DNA of 64,000 nt from Clarkia xantiana subsp. parviflora (Eukaryota > Streptophyta > Magnoliopsida > Myrtales > Onagraceae). Every line of letters begins with the position of its first letter. Within the stretch, counting starts at the first letter, position 1. Shown here piece by piece: positions 11,801 through 24,549 of this stretch. The notes under the pieces are model-generated. The model saw only the letters and a list, made by a program, of their open reading frames with translations. It had not been told where the DNA came from and made no database searches. The stretch lies in NCBI GenBank assembly GCA_036873135.1, contig JAPTYO010000004.1, forward strand, positions 37,419,105 through 37,483,104, written 5' to 3'. The translations under genes were made by a program, and so were the position numbers.

Positions 11801-13937
11801 CCTTTAACACAGATCTGACACAAATATAATGTCCCGCGTGTACAATTTGTGGAAGAAAGATTATTGAACATGATCTTGACTCAAATTAGACACGAGGCAC
11901 AAAAATATGTATTTTTTTTTTAAGAAAATAAAAGTGGGCATATAAAGATTCAAACCAACTACCTCACATTGTATTATGTTATTATCACATACTGCCACTT
12001 GACTAAATAAATCCTTTTATCATATAATGCTGACTAATAAAATTTGTTACCTAAGTTTGTATGAATGTTAATGATTTTAGTTTATGATATGATATAGTTA
12101 TATTAGTTATCCATGTATAGGGGGTTTTACATTCTAAGTACATTTAAAATCACAAAGTTAATCCTAAAGCACATATTTAAAATCACAATAATTGATCCTA
12201 AAAATATATATTTAGAATCGCCATATTAACTTATAAAACACACATTTAGAATCAATAAGGGCTATTTATCCGAAAATTGCATTTAGAATCATTACGTTTA
12301 GCTCTAAATGATTCTAACATAATGATTCTAAATGCTTTAGGATTAACTTTGTGTCACTTTATAGCTCATGGTTAACCCTATAATACTTGTACTAAGTATA
12401 AACTCATATATCTTAAATCATCATACCATAAATCACTATAGCCTAAACTTCGTATTACTTAATATTGAAATTCGTGTCATTCTAAATAATAATAAACAAG
12501 AAAAAAATAAAATAAGATACTGTCATAATTAAATATTTAGGATTGGTAAAAAAAAAGTTAATATACAATAACATTTTTATATGAATTTTAAAAATAGAGT
12601 CCGAACACATAACCATAAACAATAAACCACTATACACTAATATACCATAAACAACTATACACCAAATCACTATACCCTAAGCCATAAACCAATATATCTT
12701 AATTCACTATACCATAACTACTATGCCTTAATTACTATATTGTAAATCATTATACCATAAATTAATAAACGATAAACGCTATACCATAAATCATAAACTA
12801 CCATGCCTTAACCAATATACCATAAATTATTATACCATAAACTATAAACCACTATACTATAAATCAATATACACTAACCAACTATACTATAGCTAAGGCC
12901 TTCTACTATGATGAATTTTAATAGTAAAAGCCACAATGACCATTCATTTTGGCTAAACATGTACACTATGTACAACAATTTGATCGACATTTTGGTTTTG
13001 ACCAAATTGTGATATCCAAATTTGGGTATCGTTGATACCCAAAAAACCATAATGTCTATAATAAAATAATGATAGGTTCCACCCGTTGTTGAGAGCACAT
13101 GGATAAACAGAAGGCCGAACGAAGAAGCTGTCCTTTCCTTTTGGCCAATTTTTGTTTTTAATTATTATTAAAATAAAAAATATGAAAAAAAAGTCCAGTT
13201 AAATCTGAAAAAATCAGGAAAAAATACATATTTTTTTAGACAAAATATCACAATAACTATATTTCTAGTGACCATATTTCTAATTGCCATATTTTGCGAG
13301 TGTTTTTCGTGAAATAAAATCACTTATATATGATTTATGGTTTTTGAGTAATAATATATATTTTTTTAATTTGTATAAACAAATAAAATATTGAAATATA
13401 GTCAATATTGACCTTAAATTATAGATCTTTGTTAAATATAACTAATAGTATAATTTTCAAAAATAATTAATTTTTAAATATAAAATTATAATAAGTTACT
13501 TAATTCATAATAGACGTAATTTAATTGAATAGAAAATCATGATACCAAAATATGAGTATCATCACTATAGTGCAACTGATACCCAAATTTATGCATCTAA
13601 AATGGCTTTTGGCTATCAAGTCACTGTAGAAGATATAAGGTATCTAACGGCAGGTGGTTATCGTCATCATGATGAATGCAGGCGAACGCAACTTCCTATG
13701 ATACAACAAAACAATCAGAACCTGCTAAACTGGATTTCAGACGATTGGTAAGTTGTTGGCATGCATCTAGGAATATAATACTTGTAAATAAAGATTAACT
13801 AATTATATACGTGTAATTCATGCATGTGGTTCTAACTGGTTCAGGCTAGGAGGCAGTCACGTCATGACTTGGATGTCTTCAAGAAGAGATGGAAGGTGGC
13901 AGCTGATGAAGATGATTGCTGGACAGACCCTTATTAA
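8821..13937 (+). CDS. DUF707 (PF05212) family protein, ten exons
   Basis: Proposed exons are 8821-8892, 8959-9168, 9252-9370, 10834-10935, 10998-11114, 11223-11291, 11379-11445, 11525-11668, 13682-13747 and 13845-13937. They sum to 1059 nt (352 aa), with phases that join. Exon 1 encodes a short hydrophobic segment (LALFLSLVGSSVFLVSHF) that fits a type II signal anchor. The family hallmarks follow in order: PLPRGIVATTTDLEMRP, LLAIPAGINQKQNVN, MIFHYDGILDEW, IHVSAIHQTKW, FLHPDIVCEYDYIFLWDEDL, EGLEISQPAVD, GPPCTGWVEIMAPVFS, HAWGLDYQLGYCAQGD, and the C-terminal FKKRWKVAADEDDCWTDPY. DUF707 proteins are plant-specific and of unknown biochemistry. The WDED motif recalls a glycosyltransferase DxD, which is my inference only. 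The exon 2 acceptor and the exon 8 end (SGILITLATSFQK instead of the usual GIPTLG) are the weakest parts. Introns 3 and 8 are long and full of repeat debris. Confidence 0.88.
9371..10833. repeat. Intron 3 of the DUF707 gene with foldback and LTR debris
   Basis: This 1.46-kb intron holds no exon I can support. At about 9690-10000, phrases such as GGACAATTTGCTA and AATTGTCCA recur in opposite orientation around a centre near 9870, like a foldback MITE. At about 10180-10400 the sequence TGTTGAATATCCCACTGTGAG with a nearby TATA-like TATATACCA resembles part of a retrotransposon LTR. Neither has clear ends. Confidence 0.45.
11669..13681. repeat. Intron 8 of the DUF707 gene: minisatellite and MITE-like DNA
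   Basis: This 2.0-kb intron is AT-rich. About 12110-12390 holds repeated TTTAGAATCA/TGATTCTAAA words that can form a hairpin (GCATTTAGAATCATTA with TAATGATTCTAAATGC). About 12580-12890 is a degenerate minisatellite of CTATACCATAAA/CATAAACCA units. From about 12898 to 13634 the two ends (CCTTCTACTATGATGA, and TCTTCTACAGTGACTT on the other strand) are loosely inverted, as in a MITE. I see no protein-coding sequence here apart from exon 9 at its end. Confidence 0.45.
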
Positions 13938-14038
13938 TATTATGTATAAACCCAATTTTATTTCACAAACTGCGCTCACTGCCAGTGGCAGATCTACAAG
14001 TAGATTAGTCGAATTTGACATAAATTACAGTATAACGA

Positions 14039-14330
14039 CATTACAAGAAAAAGAAAACAGAGTGTCAGCAACAAATATGTTTCCAGCAAACTGATATGTT
14101 GGAAATTTCCAACCGATTTCCAACAAACTCCACGGATTTTAGTTTCATCACTTTTCAACAAAAGTTGCAATTTCCAACAAGCTCTCTTCCGTTGGAAATC
14201 TGTTGGAATATTAATATTCCAACATGATTTCCAACTACATCAAATTTGTTGGAAATTTGCAACGGTTTTTCCAACAGAACCATTTTTGTTGGAAAAACAT
14301 TTTGAATGATCAATTTTTTTTTTTTTTAAT
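14039..14330 (+). mobile_element. Decayed CACTA-like terminus with subterminal repeats
   Basis: The segment starts CATTACAAGAAAAA, one base from the standard CACTACAAGAAAAA terminus. Dense subterminal repeats follow (TTGGAAAT and its complement ATTTCCAA at 14098-14300, often as small palindromes), typical of En/Spm ends. The opposite terminus was not found nearby, and a copia LTR begins at about 14535. Confidence 0.5.
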
Positions 14331-14534
14331 TGTAAAATTAGTTGCTGGAAAAAAGTAAAATTTGTTTATTCTTGGGCATGTATAATTAGTTGGGTATTGC
14401 GATAGGTTGAATTTTATTATTTTATGAAAAAGTTATAATAATTTTTATAAATACTAAATAATATTTTTTTCCCAATATATATTATATATACAAAAAAGTA
14501 TAAATTTATTCTAGAAAAAGTTAATGGGAAAATG

Positions 14535-16240
14535 TGTTGGACGTGGGCTTAAAAAGGCTTCGTGGGCTTTGATGTTTTGAGCCCAAGTCTTTTATGAATG
14601 GGTGTGAATGAGTGCAGTGTATAGCACTGTGTTATTATTGTACCACACCGGCCAAAACTAGAAGTTTTGTCTAGTTTATATTGTGCAATTCTTGGTATAG
14701 TTGTAACAAGTTCTAGATGGAAGGCTCTCTCCACGCGCGCAGGGGTGCAGTTGAGTGGATCGAATACCCACCCCCGGTAAGCTTGGCTTGTGTGCGTACA
14801 CGAATGTCGGTCCGAAAAGCTAGCCTTGCGCGAGTCCGGTTTTGCTAAACCAATCAGTGGTTACATTCAAATTCGAAAATTATTTTTTGAAATGTCCATT
14901 CAACTGCTTTAAGTGCATTGTAACCGAGTTATTTATGGAGATAATTAAATTTCGAAATTGACTGCATTAATTCTCAGAATTTAATATGCATTTATGCTGC
15001 TGGAGCCTAATTTGCACTATAAATAGTGCCAACACTCTTCACATTTGAGACACAACAAATTCGAAATATTTCTCTCAAATCTGCTGCTCTGTTCTCTGTG
15101 TGTTACTGTCTCTGTCGAGGCTTGCTCTCTATTCACTGCGTGTTACTGTGTTTGTCAAGGCTTGTTGCTGATCGACGTTCATTGCAACTTTTGTTTTATT
15201 TTTCTGTTCGTTGTTTTATTTTCCGTTCGTTCCTTACGGTAGTATATTTATTTGTTTAAGTATATTCATTGCTTTACGTAAACTTATTTATTCATTTAGC
15301 CGTCGTCGTTGGCTCCTCTAAAACCCTGTTGTGTTCAGGTATTGAGTTCGGTTCGGTCAGACGTGTTCGTTGCATAACACGTATTGACGACACTGTTGAA
15401 TCATGGGAGGTGATCTCCCCGTGTTTAAACTCTTTTGCATAACCCGAGGGTGGAGTGGGGCGAAATTTCCTTAAGGAGACCATGATCTGCACGGGCCTCA
15501 GTATTAAAAATCATGTTTTTCGTCTTTGTCGATTTTACGTGTCATTTTGAAAGTGTTAATAACTGGCATGATAATTTGATATAATTATATGTAAGAACTC
15601 GAAATTTGACTAGTTGTATTTTAGTCACTGAAGTTTCAGAAATTACGGAATAATCCCTAACCTTTTGTGTTTTGCAGTTTTGACCCTGATAATTTTTTCC
15701 AACAATCTTAAGGCAATTTTCGTTGTTGATTATCAAGGTTGTTGTTGGATTTTATTTATGAACTTAATTTCCTACGGGAAAACTAAGGTTGTTGTTTCTG
15801 CATGACAGATGGATCCAAACAACAACATTCCTACTGTTCCTGTCTCAAGCATGGTGAATCCCGCGACGGAAGTGTCAAACCAGGGAACAGGAGTTGTATC
15901 CCCGCAGATGACTACTACTGTCACCACCACTGCTTCATCCACCGGGCTGAATTTGCTTCCTGTCGGTGGTTTCAATTTTGGTGCTACAGGTGCTGGATCA
16001 TCTAGGAGTGTTCTGAATCTCGGACTCGGGAACTTTGCTGTAGCGCCCTTGGCCGGAGGAGTGGCCATGCCCCGTCTGTTAACTTCCCAGGTGGAGAAAC
16101 GGAAAACTTTGACGGGACGAACTTCAAAATCTGGAGCGAGAAGATAAAGTTTTATATCACTTTCCAAGGAATGGAGAGATTCCTTACGGAAATGCCCCTG
16201 GCTATTACGACCCGTTGTATCTTGTTTGCAGTAGGATGAC
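14535..16240 (+). mobile_element. Ty1/copia remnant: LTR-like region and gag fragment
   Basis: An LTR-like region begins near TGTTGGACGTGGG (14535), with a good TATA box (CTATAAATAG) at about 15018 and a transcribed leader. A gag start follows at 15809. The exact LTR end and the primer site could not be recognised, because no TGGTATCAGAGC-type sequence is present. Everything after the gag N-terminus is missing, so this is a truncated dead copy. It lies between the two host genes in the same orientation as both. Confidence 0.6.
15809..16240 (+). pseudogene. Copia gag N-terminus, frameshifted
   Basis: The ATG frame (MDPNNNIPTVPVSSMVNP...) runs 112 aa, with a Thr/Val/Gly-rich leader. Near 16090 the homology moves to another frame reading ENFDGTNFKIWSEKIKFYI, the copia gag core motif (F-x-G-x-N-Y/F-x-x-W), and continues to about 16240. 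A one- or two-base indel near 16085-16095 explains the split. No knuckle, protease or pol follows. Confidence 0.7.
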
Positions 16241-16935
16241 GTCTTCGAAGAAATTTCTTCTTCATCTGTATTATGATTGTTTATTTGTCTTATCTTCTAC
16301 CTCATACGTTTTTTTTTTCCCAAATCAATGTATTCTCACATATTGATAACTTGATTTTGTTTCTTCTTCATCGGTATTATGATTGTTTATTTATTTTATT
16401 GTTTGACTTGGTCACAAAGATCAATTATTTTTATTATACAAATATTGATTTATGCTCACTATGTATAATTATCGTTCTCGAATGGGTATAACGAAACCGA
16501 CCTGTTCGTTATCAATATTATAAAAAAAAAAGTAAAAATCTAATAGTATTTACAAAAAAAACTATAATAATAGGAACTCACCTAGCCGGATTCCTGAACC
16601 CTCCGTGATTTTTAACTGGAAATTAACATCTAAGATAAATTGAGTACCGACCTTTTGATTGTTAGTCCCGTATCAATTTGGTTAAAATCCGTATTGAATA
16701 TTTACATTTGATTTGAAATGTCTCAATCATTTCCTGATACTTTTTCCTCCGCCTTGCCTGCTTGCTGAGAAAGGTATCGTCTTCTTTAACTGGAAATTGG
16801 CGATTATCTGTCGTTGTTTCAATTGGTTAGAATATGAATGATTAGACGAATTGGAGACCGGTACCGCAGTTGCAACTTGCAAGACATATGAGGTAGAAGA
16901 AAGATTGTCAAGAAAGAGGGAGAGAAATAGCAGCG
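16241..16935. other. Intergenic region upstream of CHIP
   Basis: AT-rich DNA with a local duplication of TTATGATTGTTTATTT (about 16271 and 16377). The CHIP promoter and 5' leader should lie in the last 200-300 bases. I see no TATA box I would defend. Confidence 0.4.
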
Positions 16936-19900
16936 ATGGGACCAGTTGCCACAGCGATTCAGGCTGAACGATTGAGGATAGAGGGGAATGAATACTACCA
17001 GAAGAAACGTTTCGCTGCCGCTATTGATGCTTACACTGAGGTACCTCTTCCGTCTCTCCCTTGAGATTGAACCACCAACTTACTTCTGTATTCTGGGTAC
17101 GTACAATTTTTCTAGGGTTTATCGTGGACTATCTACCTTGAAACGATTCATATGACTGGAAAGGTGAGGAAAATGTGGGCTGATAGTAAACTTGACAAGC
17201 TGCTATTGGATCATTTGAAGCTTATTTGAATACTGTTCAGTTGTCTAGATTGGTTTTCACATGCTTGCTATAGGATGATGCTAGATTTTCATGTTTTTTT
17301 CATTCACTAGTTAATTTATCTTGGCTGTTAATTTGTGAAGGCAATAACACTATGTCCAAAGGTGCCTGTTTATTGGACCAATCGCGCTCTTTGCCATCGC
17401 AAGCGGAAGTATGTATGGTTTCTTAACCTTTGTAGTCCTAGTCATCTGTGTACTGTGTATACGATATGAGTTTTACTGCAACATGCGGCATTTATAAAGG
17501 GTGTTATGTTTGTGCAGTGATTGGTCTAGAGTTGAAGAGGATTGTCGAAAGGCTATTGAGCTTGATCATCGGTCAGTAAAGGTCTGTTTCCTTTGGTTTG
17601 TTTTTTGTGTACGTCTGTACGGAACTTCAGCAAAGCACTTGTTTTGGTTTTTTTTGGCCATCACTTGTTTTGGATTAGAAACAGCATCTTCTACCATAAA
17701 CTCCAGATTCTGCTTTTTCATTCCATACATATGCTGAAGTTGATAAATTTCAACCTTGTTCCGTTGCGCATTTTGACTTTCATCTGAAAACATACTGTGA
17801 ATTGTGCCATGTCTTTAAACCTTTATCCAGCTCATCTAAAAAACTTTGTGAAAGCTATTTGAAAATAGTTGTAGTTTTTTAGTAGGATGGTTCTCTTGTG
17901 TAGGAGAAAGAACATGTGCAATTTAGAATGAGTTTGGTGTTAAATATTGTTTAGAGATAACTAAAGAAAGTTGAATATCACAACCAAAGAAAGTTGACAT
18001 ATCCTTAGAATCATAAGTTGTTTAGAAGTAGTTTCCTTACAGTTACCATGTAATGCATGTAGTACAGTTTGAATTTGTGCTGCCAAATATAGAGTCTATG
18101 ATTGTATATGTCTGTAGCACCCAGGACAAGGCTTTGAAAGTGGTAAACAAGGTTCTCTTACATGCTGTGATCTTCAAGAAAGTATTTGACTTCAGTTATG
18201 GATTTCTATTATGTTGGGGTTAGGCATGAGAGTATTCCTCCAGAGTTCTTAGTGACTGCCGAGCACGGGCCTAACACCACATGCCGGTGACTAGTTCTCC
18301 TCAGTTCTTTTACCAAACGATTTCAAGGAAACACATCTTGTGATATTTGAGAAACCACCATTCCTAGAATATCAGGTTCATGGTGAAGTTCACATGGAAT
18401 AACAGATAAAGGTTTAGTTTAGGATGCTCTAGGCTGTGACCAAATGATGTTTCTCCATCGTTTCTCTAGCTGTGACAGAAACGCGTGTCTTGTCCATTTG
18501 AATGAATTGGATGATCAGATGATGAATGTTTCTTCACTTCATATGAGATCGAATGAACTCTACTTCTATACAAAGAGCTGCATGCATTAAATCAAAGTAG
18601 ATAAATCTGGGAAAGAATATCTTGATTCTTGCTTTTAGTGTCTGATTTGCCCCAGCATCTGCTTCATTATCTTGAAAATCTCAAAAGGAGCAGGCTATAT
18701 TTCTATTTTATTTGCTAGAAGATGGCTTGAGTTGTTTTAATGCCTGTGATTTCAGTCTTATTTAACTTCTAGAGTGGTCGAGCAGGACTTTAGAGCAAAG
18801 CCTACACATATACACATTATTTTCCATTTCATATTATGCTTTTAAGTGCACAGAGACACATAAAGTTCTTGCAACCTGAGGGGTCGTAAATAGACATCTT
18901 TATTTAGTTCTCTTTGCATTTTAAATAGAGGTCTTCAGAGTAGTATGCTTTATGTCAATTTGAGATTCTCCCAGCAGCACCGTTATTCTCCTTGTTAGAA
19001 CAATTTTATGGTAAATATTTTATTTTGAAGCTTATATATCCTTATCTGGAGGGGTAATCAGGTATTTTTCTGGAACAATTATGATAATTGTACCTGGTTA
19101 TGACCTTGCTAGACCAATCAAGCGGCAAATATGTTAAATATATCCCAATTATTCCATCTATACTACAGACTGAATTTGTCATTTTTTTTTTCCTTTGATG
19201 TAGGGTCATTATATGCTTGGACTTGCATTAATAGAGAAGGAAAGGTACGCTGAAGGAGTGAAGGAATTGGAAAGAGTATGTGCTACTAGTGATCTATATT
19301 TCTCTTAAGTTCCATGCTTTTTTTAGGAGTTTAAGTATGGCATTTCCTGTTAAAGGTGTTTCTTAGATCTGATGCCATCTTCAGTGTTATTCTCCAATTC
19401 TTACATACATATATATGTATATGGAGATCTTTACGGTGTTGTAAACATATTATGCAATTCAAGCAGGCGTTGGACCTTGGGAGGGGTGCAAACCCTAGAG
19501 GTTACATGGTGGAGGAGATATGGCAAGAGCTCTCAAAAGCAAAATATCTCGAGTGGGAGCATGCATCTTCCATGCGTTCCTGGGAACTTCAAAACTTAAA
19601 GTATGTAAGCATCTAATTTGATATGAACTAACTCCAGCAGTCACTGGGTTTGGTAAATAACAGTTAGTTTCCATCACATTGTTTGGTGATAGGGAAACCT
19701 GTGAGATGGCTCTGAGAGAAAAGTTGTGCCATGGCTCCACTCAGACAGAAGGGTTCTTTGATCAGATGGACAAGGCGCTTGATGATCACCTGAAAGCATT
19801 AGAGCTCGTGTTTGAGAAAGCCGCCCAGGCTGACAAACCCACCGAGGTTCTAGTTGCTCTGTCATTGTTTATATTATTGGTTTCTTGCAGTGTTATCTGT

Positions 19901-20307
19901 TAGGGGAGATGTTATTATTGATAAAATTGTTTTAGAGTATAGTCTAATTTTGGGGAGAAATATATAATGAATAATAATAATATTTGCAGGTGCCTGACTA
20001 CCTTTGTTGCAATATTACCCTGGACATATTCCGAGACCCAGTCATCACCCCAAGCGGTGTAACGTACGAGAGATCAAGTATCCTTGAACATCTGCAGAAG
20101 GTACGGTTTTTTTTTTTTTAAATTTGCCGATGTGATTGTTAATGTGTTTTAATGGATGGATATGTGGAATGTTGTTCGTAGGTGGGTAAGTTTGATCCGG
20201 TCACACACGAGCCGCTCAATGCCTCACAGCTCGTACCGAACTTGGCAATCAAAGCAGCACTCCATTCTTATTTAGAAGAACATGGATGGGCATACAGGAT
20301 GGATTAA
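16936..20307 (+). CDS. CHIP: E3 ubiquitin-protein ligase CHIP (TPR plus U-box)
   Basis: Exons are 16936-17040, 17341-17408, 17518-17581, 19204-19275, 19467-19600, 19693-19846, 19990-20100 and 20182-20307. All have GT/AG borders and compatible phases, and they total 834 nt (277 aa), essentially the length of plant CHIP. The N-terminal TPR domain (about residues 8-110) binds the EEVD tails of Hsp70/Hsp90. It shows RIEGNEYYQKKRFAAAI, WTNRALCHRKRNDW and GHYMLGLALIEKERY, with the clamp Asn residues in GN and TNRAL and Lys before GHY. A charged helical linker follows (FFDQMDKALDDHLKALELV). The C-terminal U-box (about 199-272) is the E2-binding module (VPDYLCCNITLDIFRDPVIT, PSGVTYERSSILEHLQ, FDPVTHEPL, LVPNLAIKAAL). 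CHIP ubiquitinates chaperone-bound clients in the cytosol. Intron 3 is 1.6 kb. Nothing indicates damage. Confidence 0.97.
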
Positions 20308-21560
20308 AATTCGATGAAGTCTGTTCTTGAAATGTACATATACATACATTTAATAAAAAAATTGAATGATGTAGACCCTATAAATAGCAAAGTGATGACA
20401 GACAGTTTGGAACATCTAATGTCGTCATAGAGCATAAACTTGTTCTTCTTTACTATCCAATCCAAAAAAAAAAAAGTTGATTTTCTTTAGGGGGTAGGAG
20501 ATGGCATTGGGGGTGTTCCCCAAAGGTTGGTCAGCAACATTATTAGGTCTTCTGCAGCTTGTATCTGTTGAGAAGATACCTTCTGGATCAGCTCGCTCGT
20601 CCTAATAATTAAATTGGTTGTTTGGTTGATGTGATGAAATTGAAGAGGCAGCAGTATTTGCATAAGTGAAGGGGTAGCGTGTTGGCGATTGTGATCTGGA
20701 TTAACTTGATTTGGAACGGGGAGTGTGGGAGAGAACTAGTTGGGTTTGTGGACGTCCTGTTTACTGCCTCTTTTGATAGTGTTTATCTTGATGTGCAAAA
20801 TAATAAAAAGATAGTGTTTATCTTAAGCCTGCCTTATCTATTAATTAATAATATAATTTAGGGTTAATAAGTCTAGGTTTGACCACTTTTGGTGTAACAT
20901 TTATTTTATTTTTTTTTTTTAAATTTTTGTGTAATACGTTTTGAATTCGTATACTTTTAGTCAACTGTTACGTGACTAGTTCTAAATTTTTATTTTATTC
21001 ACTTTAGTCTTTCAATTTATATCGCTAACTTTTTTTAGTATAATTTAGTTCCTAAACTTGTTCCAATCGAACGCTTGTCTTATTGAGGACTTGGAACAAA
21101 GGTTCAATTAGAGCAAGTTTAAGGTCTAAATTATTGTACAAAAAAAAAGTCAGTGTTATAAACTGGAGGACTAAACTGAACAAAAAAATTTGGGGCTAGT
21201 CACATGCATGGAAAGTGACTATTTACGATTAATATTAACAGTTAACTAATAGATACACAAAAAATGTTTAAGTTCCAAACGTTTTTACACTAGAAGTATG
21301 GAAAAAGAAAATTGTTGCACCAAAAATCAAATTGATCAAACATGTCGTGAAAACTTTTGTTTATGCTTGAGTTTCTTTTATTCTGTTAAGACAGTCGTGA
21401 ACACTGTGTTGTTATTGCCCTTATGTTTACAGTTCTGTAGGGTTAAAAAAGACGTTTATCATTTTTAGTCACGGATCAAATGTGGGTTTACATGGTTGGA
21501 ACATTGTCATCAACTTTGTACTTACACGCACAGAAGTAACAGAAGGACCCAATCGGCTAG
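20308..21560. repeat. CHIP 3' flank with a foldback element at about 20865-21315
   Basis: After the stop, AATAAAAAAATTG at about 20351 may serve polyadenylation. From about 20865 to 21315 two arms are inverted (TTAGTCAACTGTTA with TAACAGTTAACTAA; AACTTGTTCCAAT with ATTAGAGCAAGTTT; CTTTAGTCTTTCA with GGAGGACTAAACTG). This gives an imperfect foldback of about 450 bp centred near 21085. It resembles the larger foldback at 24.55-25.12 kb in theme (phrases such as ACTTTTAGT and TTTAGTCC) but not in sequence detail. Confidence 0.55.
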
Positions 21561-23894
21561 CATAAGCAACATAAAATAAGTTACTTCATACAACCGGTTT
21601 AAGCACAAAAAATACAACCCGGAAATGACTTCAATAACCAAACTACACATATTTAATTTTTCGTGTTTGAAAGAAGTTAGTAGATGTGTCAGCATATCCA
21701 GTGAATGTGTCAACATGATTACTGGGTCTGCAGAGAACACGCTATTTAATAGGCCGTAAATTGTCGGCCTGTTAAAATGCCCGTAAGCGAATCGTTTCGA
21801 CACGACTGAGGCATATTTCAGTCGGATATAGGTAAGAGAATCTCCCACCGTGCAGGGCGCGTCAGGCACCGTTGGGAATATTTCTTCTTGTAACAATTGC
21901 TTGCTTACTGCTTAATACGGTAGGAAAAACCGGTCAGCAAAAGGTCAGTAGTAGTTTTTTTTCTTCTTAAAATCCGAAGTAATCTGGTGGGAAAGCGGCA
22001 GTACATTCCCGACCGATGATTCTGTCATAAATTTACCGGTAAGTAAACACGACTTTTCTTGTATTGATAATAATAATCTCCACTCTCTTGCAGCCTCGCT
22101 ATTTAATTAGTGTCTTCAACAATCAACATACCATTCGTCATATCTAATTTACCATCATTCTCTCTCTCGATCGAGAAGACAGTAGTGTCACTACTCATTA
22201 GCGACGGCTACTTGTGCTGACCTTATTATTCGACCAAAACTACATGCCAATTTGGGGAGACGGACATGTTCAAGTCAGTCCAGACGGATCACTACCAGTT
22301 TGGTTTTGGACTAGAGTTCAAATATGTACGAGAACCACTTCTTTTTTTTTTCAAAAAAAAAAAAAAAAAACAAGAAGAAACAAAATTCTTTAATGAACTA
22401 TTAGAGAACTTTTGAATGTATCAAGAATTATTATACTTTTTAGGGTTAAAATTACCTCTTAAAAGCTCCACTTATTTTTACATGATTATAACATGTTAGA
22501 TATGTTACGGGTCAAGGTATTTTCTCAGTGAAATTGGGATTCACACAGTACGTAAACATATATGTTGCTGCATTTTAAGATTTGATGCATAGGTGTAATC
22601 TGATAATTATACTAATTGTATTCTAGTATATATGTTCTCTTCAAAGTGAAGAGGCTAGCTTCTGTATAAAGCTTCCAGCCACTGAAATGTAGAGGGTACT
22701 ATTTACATTATACATGAGTCGATCAAGCCTTTTAAAACCGCATCACTATATATATCTATCTACTACATTAATAAAAATCTATAAATTTGAATTTGTTCTC
22801 AGTACTCACCAATCATCCCCAGTTAAATTATGGTTTCAAAGTTAGCATGGCCAGGCCACCACCTTTCACACCAAAAAGCCATCATTATGTGTCAACCTCC
22901 CCCTTCTACCATCAGTTTTCTTGTTATTACAACTAGTTGTCGGACCTGCATCTGCATGGCACACCAATATTTCTCAAGTCTCAATCCAAAAGCGATGTCG
23001 TTACGTTATTGGGTTTAGGTATTGGGATTTGACCAGCACCATATCACTAAGAGTTTGTGGAGATAGATCATTCTAACATTAAATTAGTTACTCTGTTCGT
23101 ATTTTCTTTAGTATTTTATGCTTACTTTGATATACAATTAAATTAACTACTTATAATCTTCAATTTTTTTGTAGAATTAAATGCTTGAGTGCGAGAATGG
23201 ACAGAGAAAAACATTTGAATGACTTATCCGCCAAGCAACTAATTTCCCAAAGACCTTCAAAATCGGATACACAGATTAATTAGCCAAGTGAGGCAGGCAT
23301 GATACCAACTAATAAAAAACTAAGATTATGTTAGAACTCTGGTAACTAGTAAAAAATGAATTACTACTTTTAATTCGTACTAACCTTTTTTTTTTGGGAG
23401 GAGGGGGAGGATTCTTCGAATAGAAATCTATTTTCTGAAAGATCCTGACTTTTATGCTTTGGTGGGTTTTCGAGATCCTTTCGATGAATTATGTTGTATT
23501 GAAAGGATAAATATTTGAAATAGTGAAAGGTAAATGAAACAATGCAACCTTTGATTGTTGATGGATTAGGGGAAGATGAAGTGTAAAGTAGCGTTTGGAT
23601 GGATAACGTAGAAGAGGTGTCGGTCGGTTGGTTTTAAGGGCATTGAGGGAATTCAATTTTGGAAATCTCTTCCCAACAACTCTAATCCTCAATTTTTTTT
23701 TTATAAGACTAGAGAATTCCACACCTGCGTTGCAGGTGCAAAAGATTCAAATATATAAGAGTAATTAAGTAAATTGAAAGCTAATGTGGGATGCTTCCTG
23801 AGAGTTCTAATTGTTGAGCTACCAAGTGAGCGAGAGAGTTTAAACTCTGGTAGTGATTATATGGAAACACATTAGATGTCTAAGTCAAGAACAA

Positions 23895-23935
<41 letters not shown>

Positions 23936-24425
23936 GGTTTAAGAACGTAAAAACAGTCCTAGATTTCACCCATATTGAGATATGGTGTTTCAGGATTAAA
24001 ATGTTAATATAGACAATCCTATGTTACATTTTTGTTGCTTTCATGTGTCTTTGTGTAATTGCTTTAGAGAAGTCAATCCCGACGAAACCGATTGTCAATT
24101 TCGAGCTCCTATGCACGATCCCTTCCCGTCACCTTGCCAGGACTGTCACCTGAGAAGTTGGCCATATCCGCGCCTAAATATCCCGCTCCGTTGTCGCTGG
24201 AAATCTTCACACCACTCTGTTGTTTAATTTTGTGAAAAGTAAAGACTGATGGATTAAGAGTGTGTGGGTGAGTTGATGAAAATGATTGAAGAGAGAGGAA
24301 AAAACGTGCGGAAACACCAAATTTCAGTAAAAATGAAACCTTGGACTTGCCATATCAATATTTTAATCTCGAGACACTAAATTCCAACATGAGTGAAACC
24401 TAGACTGTTTCTAGGTTCTTAAACC

Positions 24426-24484
<59 letters not shown>

Positions 24485-24540
24485 GCGCAAGTAATCAATA
24501 TTGAGCCTACAAACATGGAAGCTAATTTAATGGGTTAAAT
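21561..24540. other. Intergenic region with no supported gene
   Basis: No ORF here has a recognisable domain. A 124-aa minus frame (21522-21896) has no motif I know. About 21900-22066 ends ACGACTTTTCTTGTATTG, close to a CACTA tip reading outward, with CCGGT/ACCGG words inside. Poly-T and poly-A runs lie at 22341-22375. AAT microsatellites lie at about 23896-23935 and 24428-24484. Confidence 0.5.
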
Positions 24541-24549
24541 GTACTTTTG

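Noticed and set aside
21522..21896. 124-aa minus-strand ORF
   Set aside because: No known motif, AT-rich intergenic surroundings, no splice or promoter context.
14039..22066. A CACTA element spanning both tips and capturing CHIP
   Set aside because: The two tips have different subterminal sequences and no matching 3-bp duplication (CGA left, ATA right). CHIP has a normal full gene structure.
23489..24227. ORFs of 68-77 aa near AAT microsatellites
   Set aside because: Length is within chance expectation and no family resemblance was seen.
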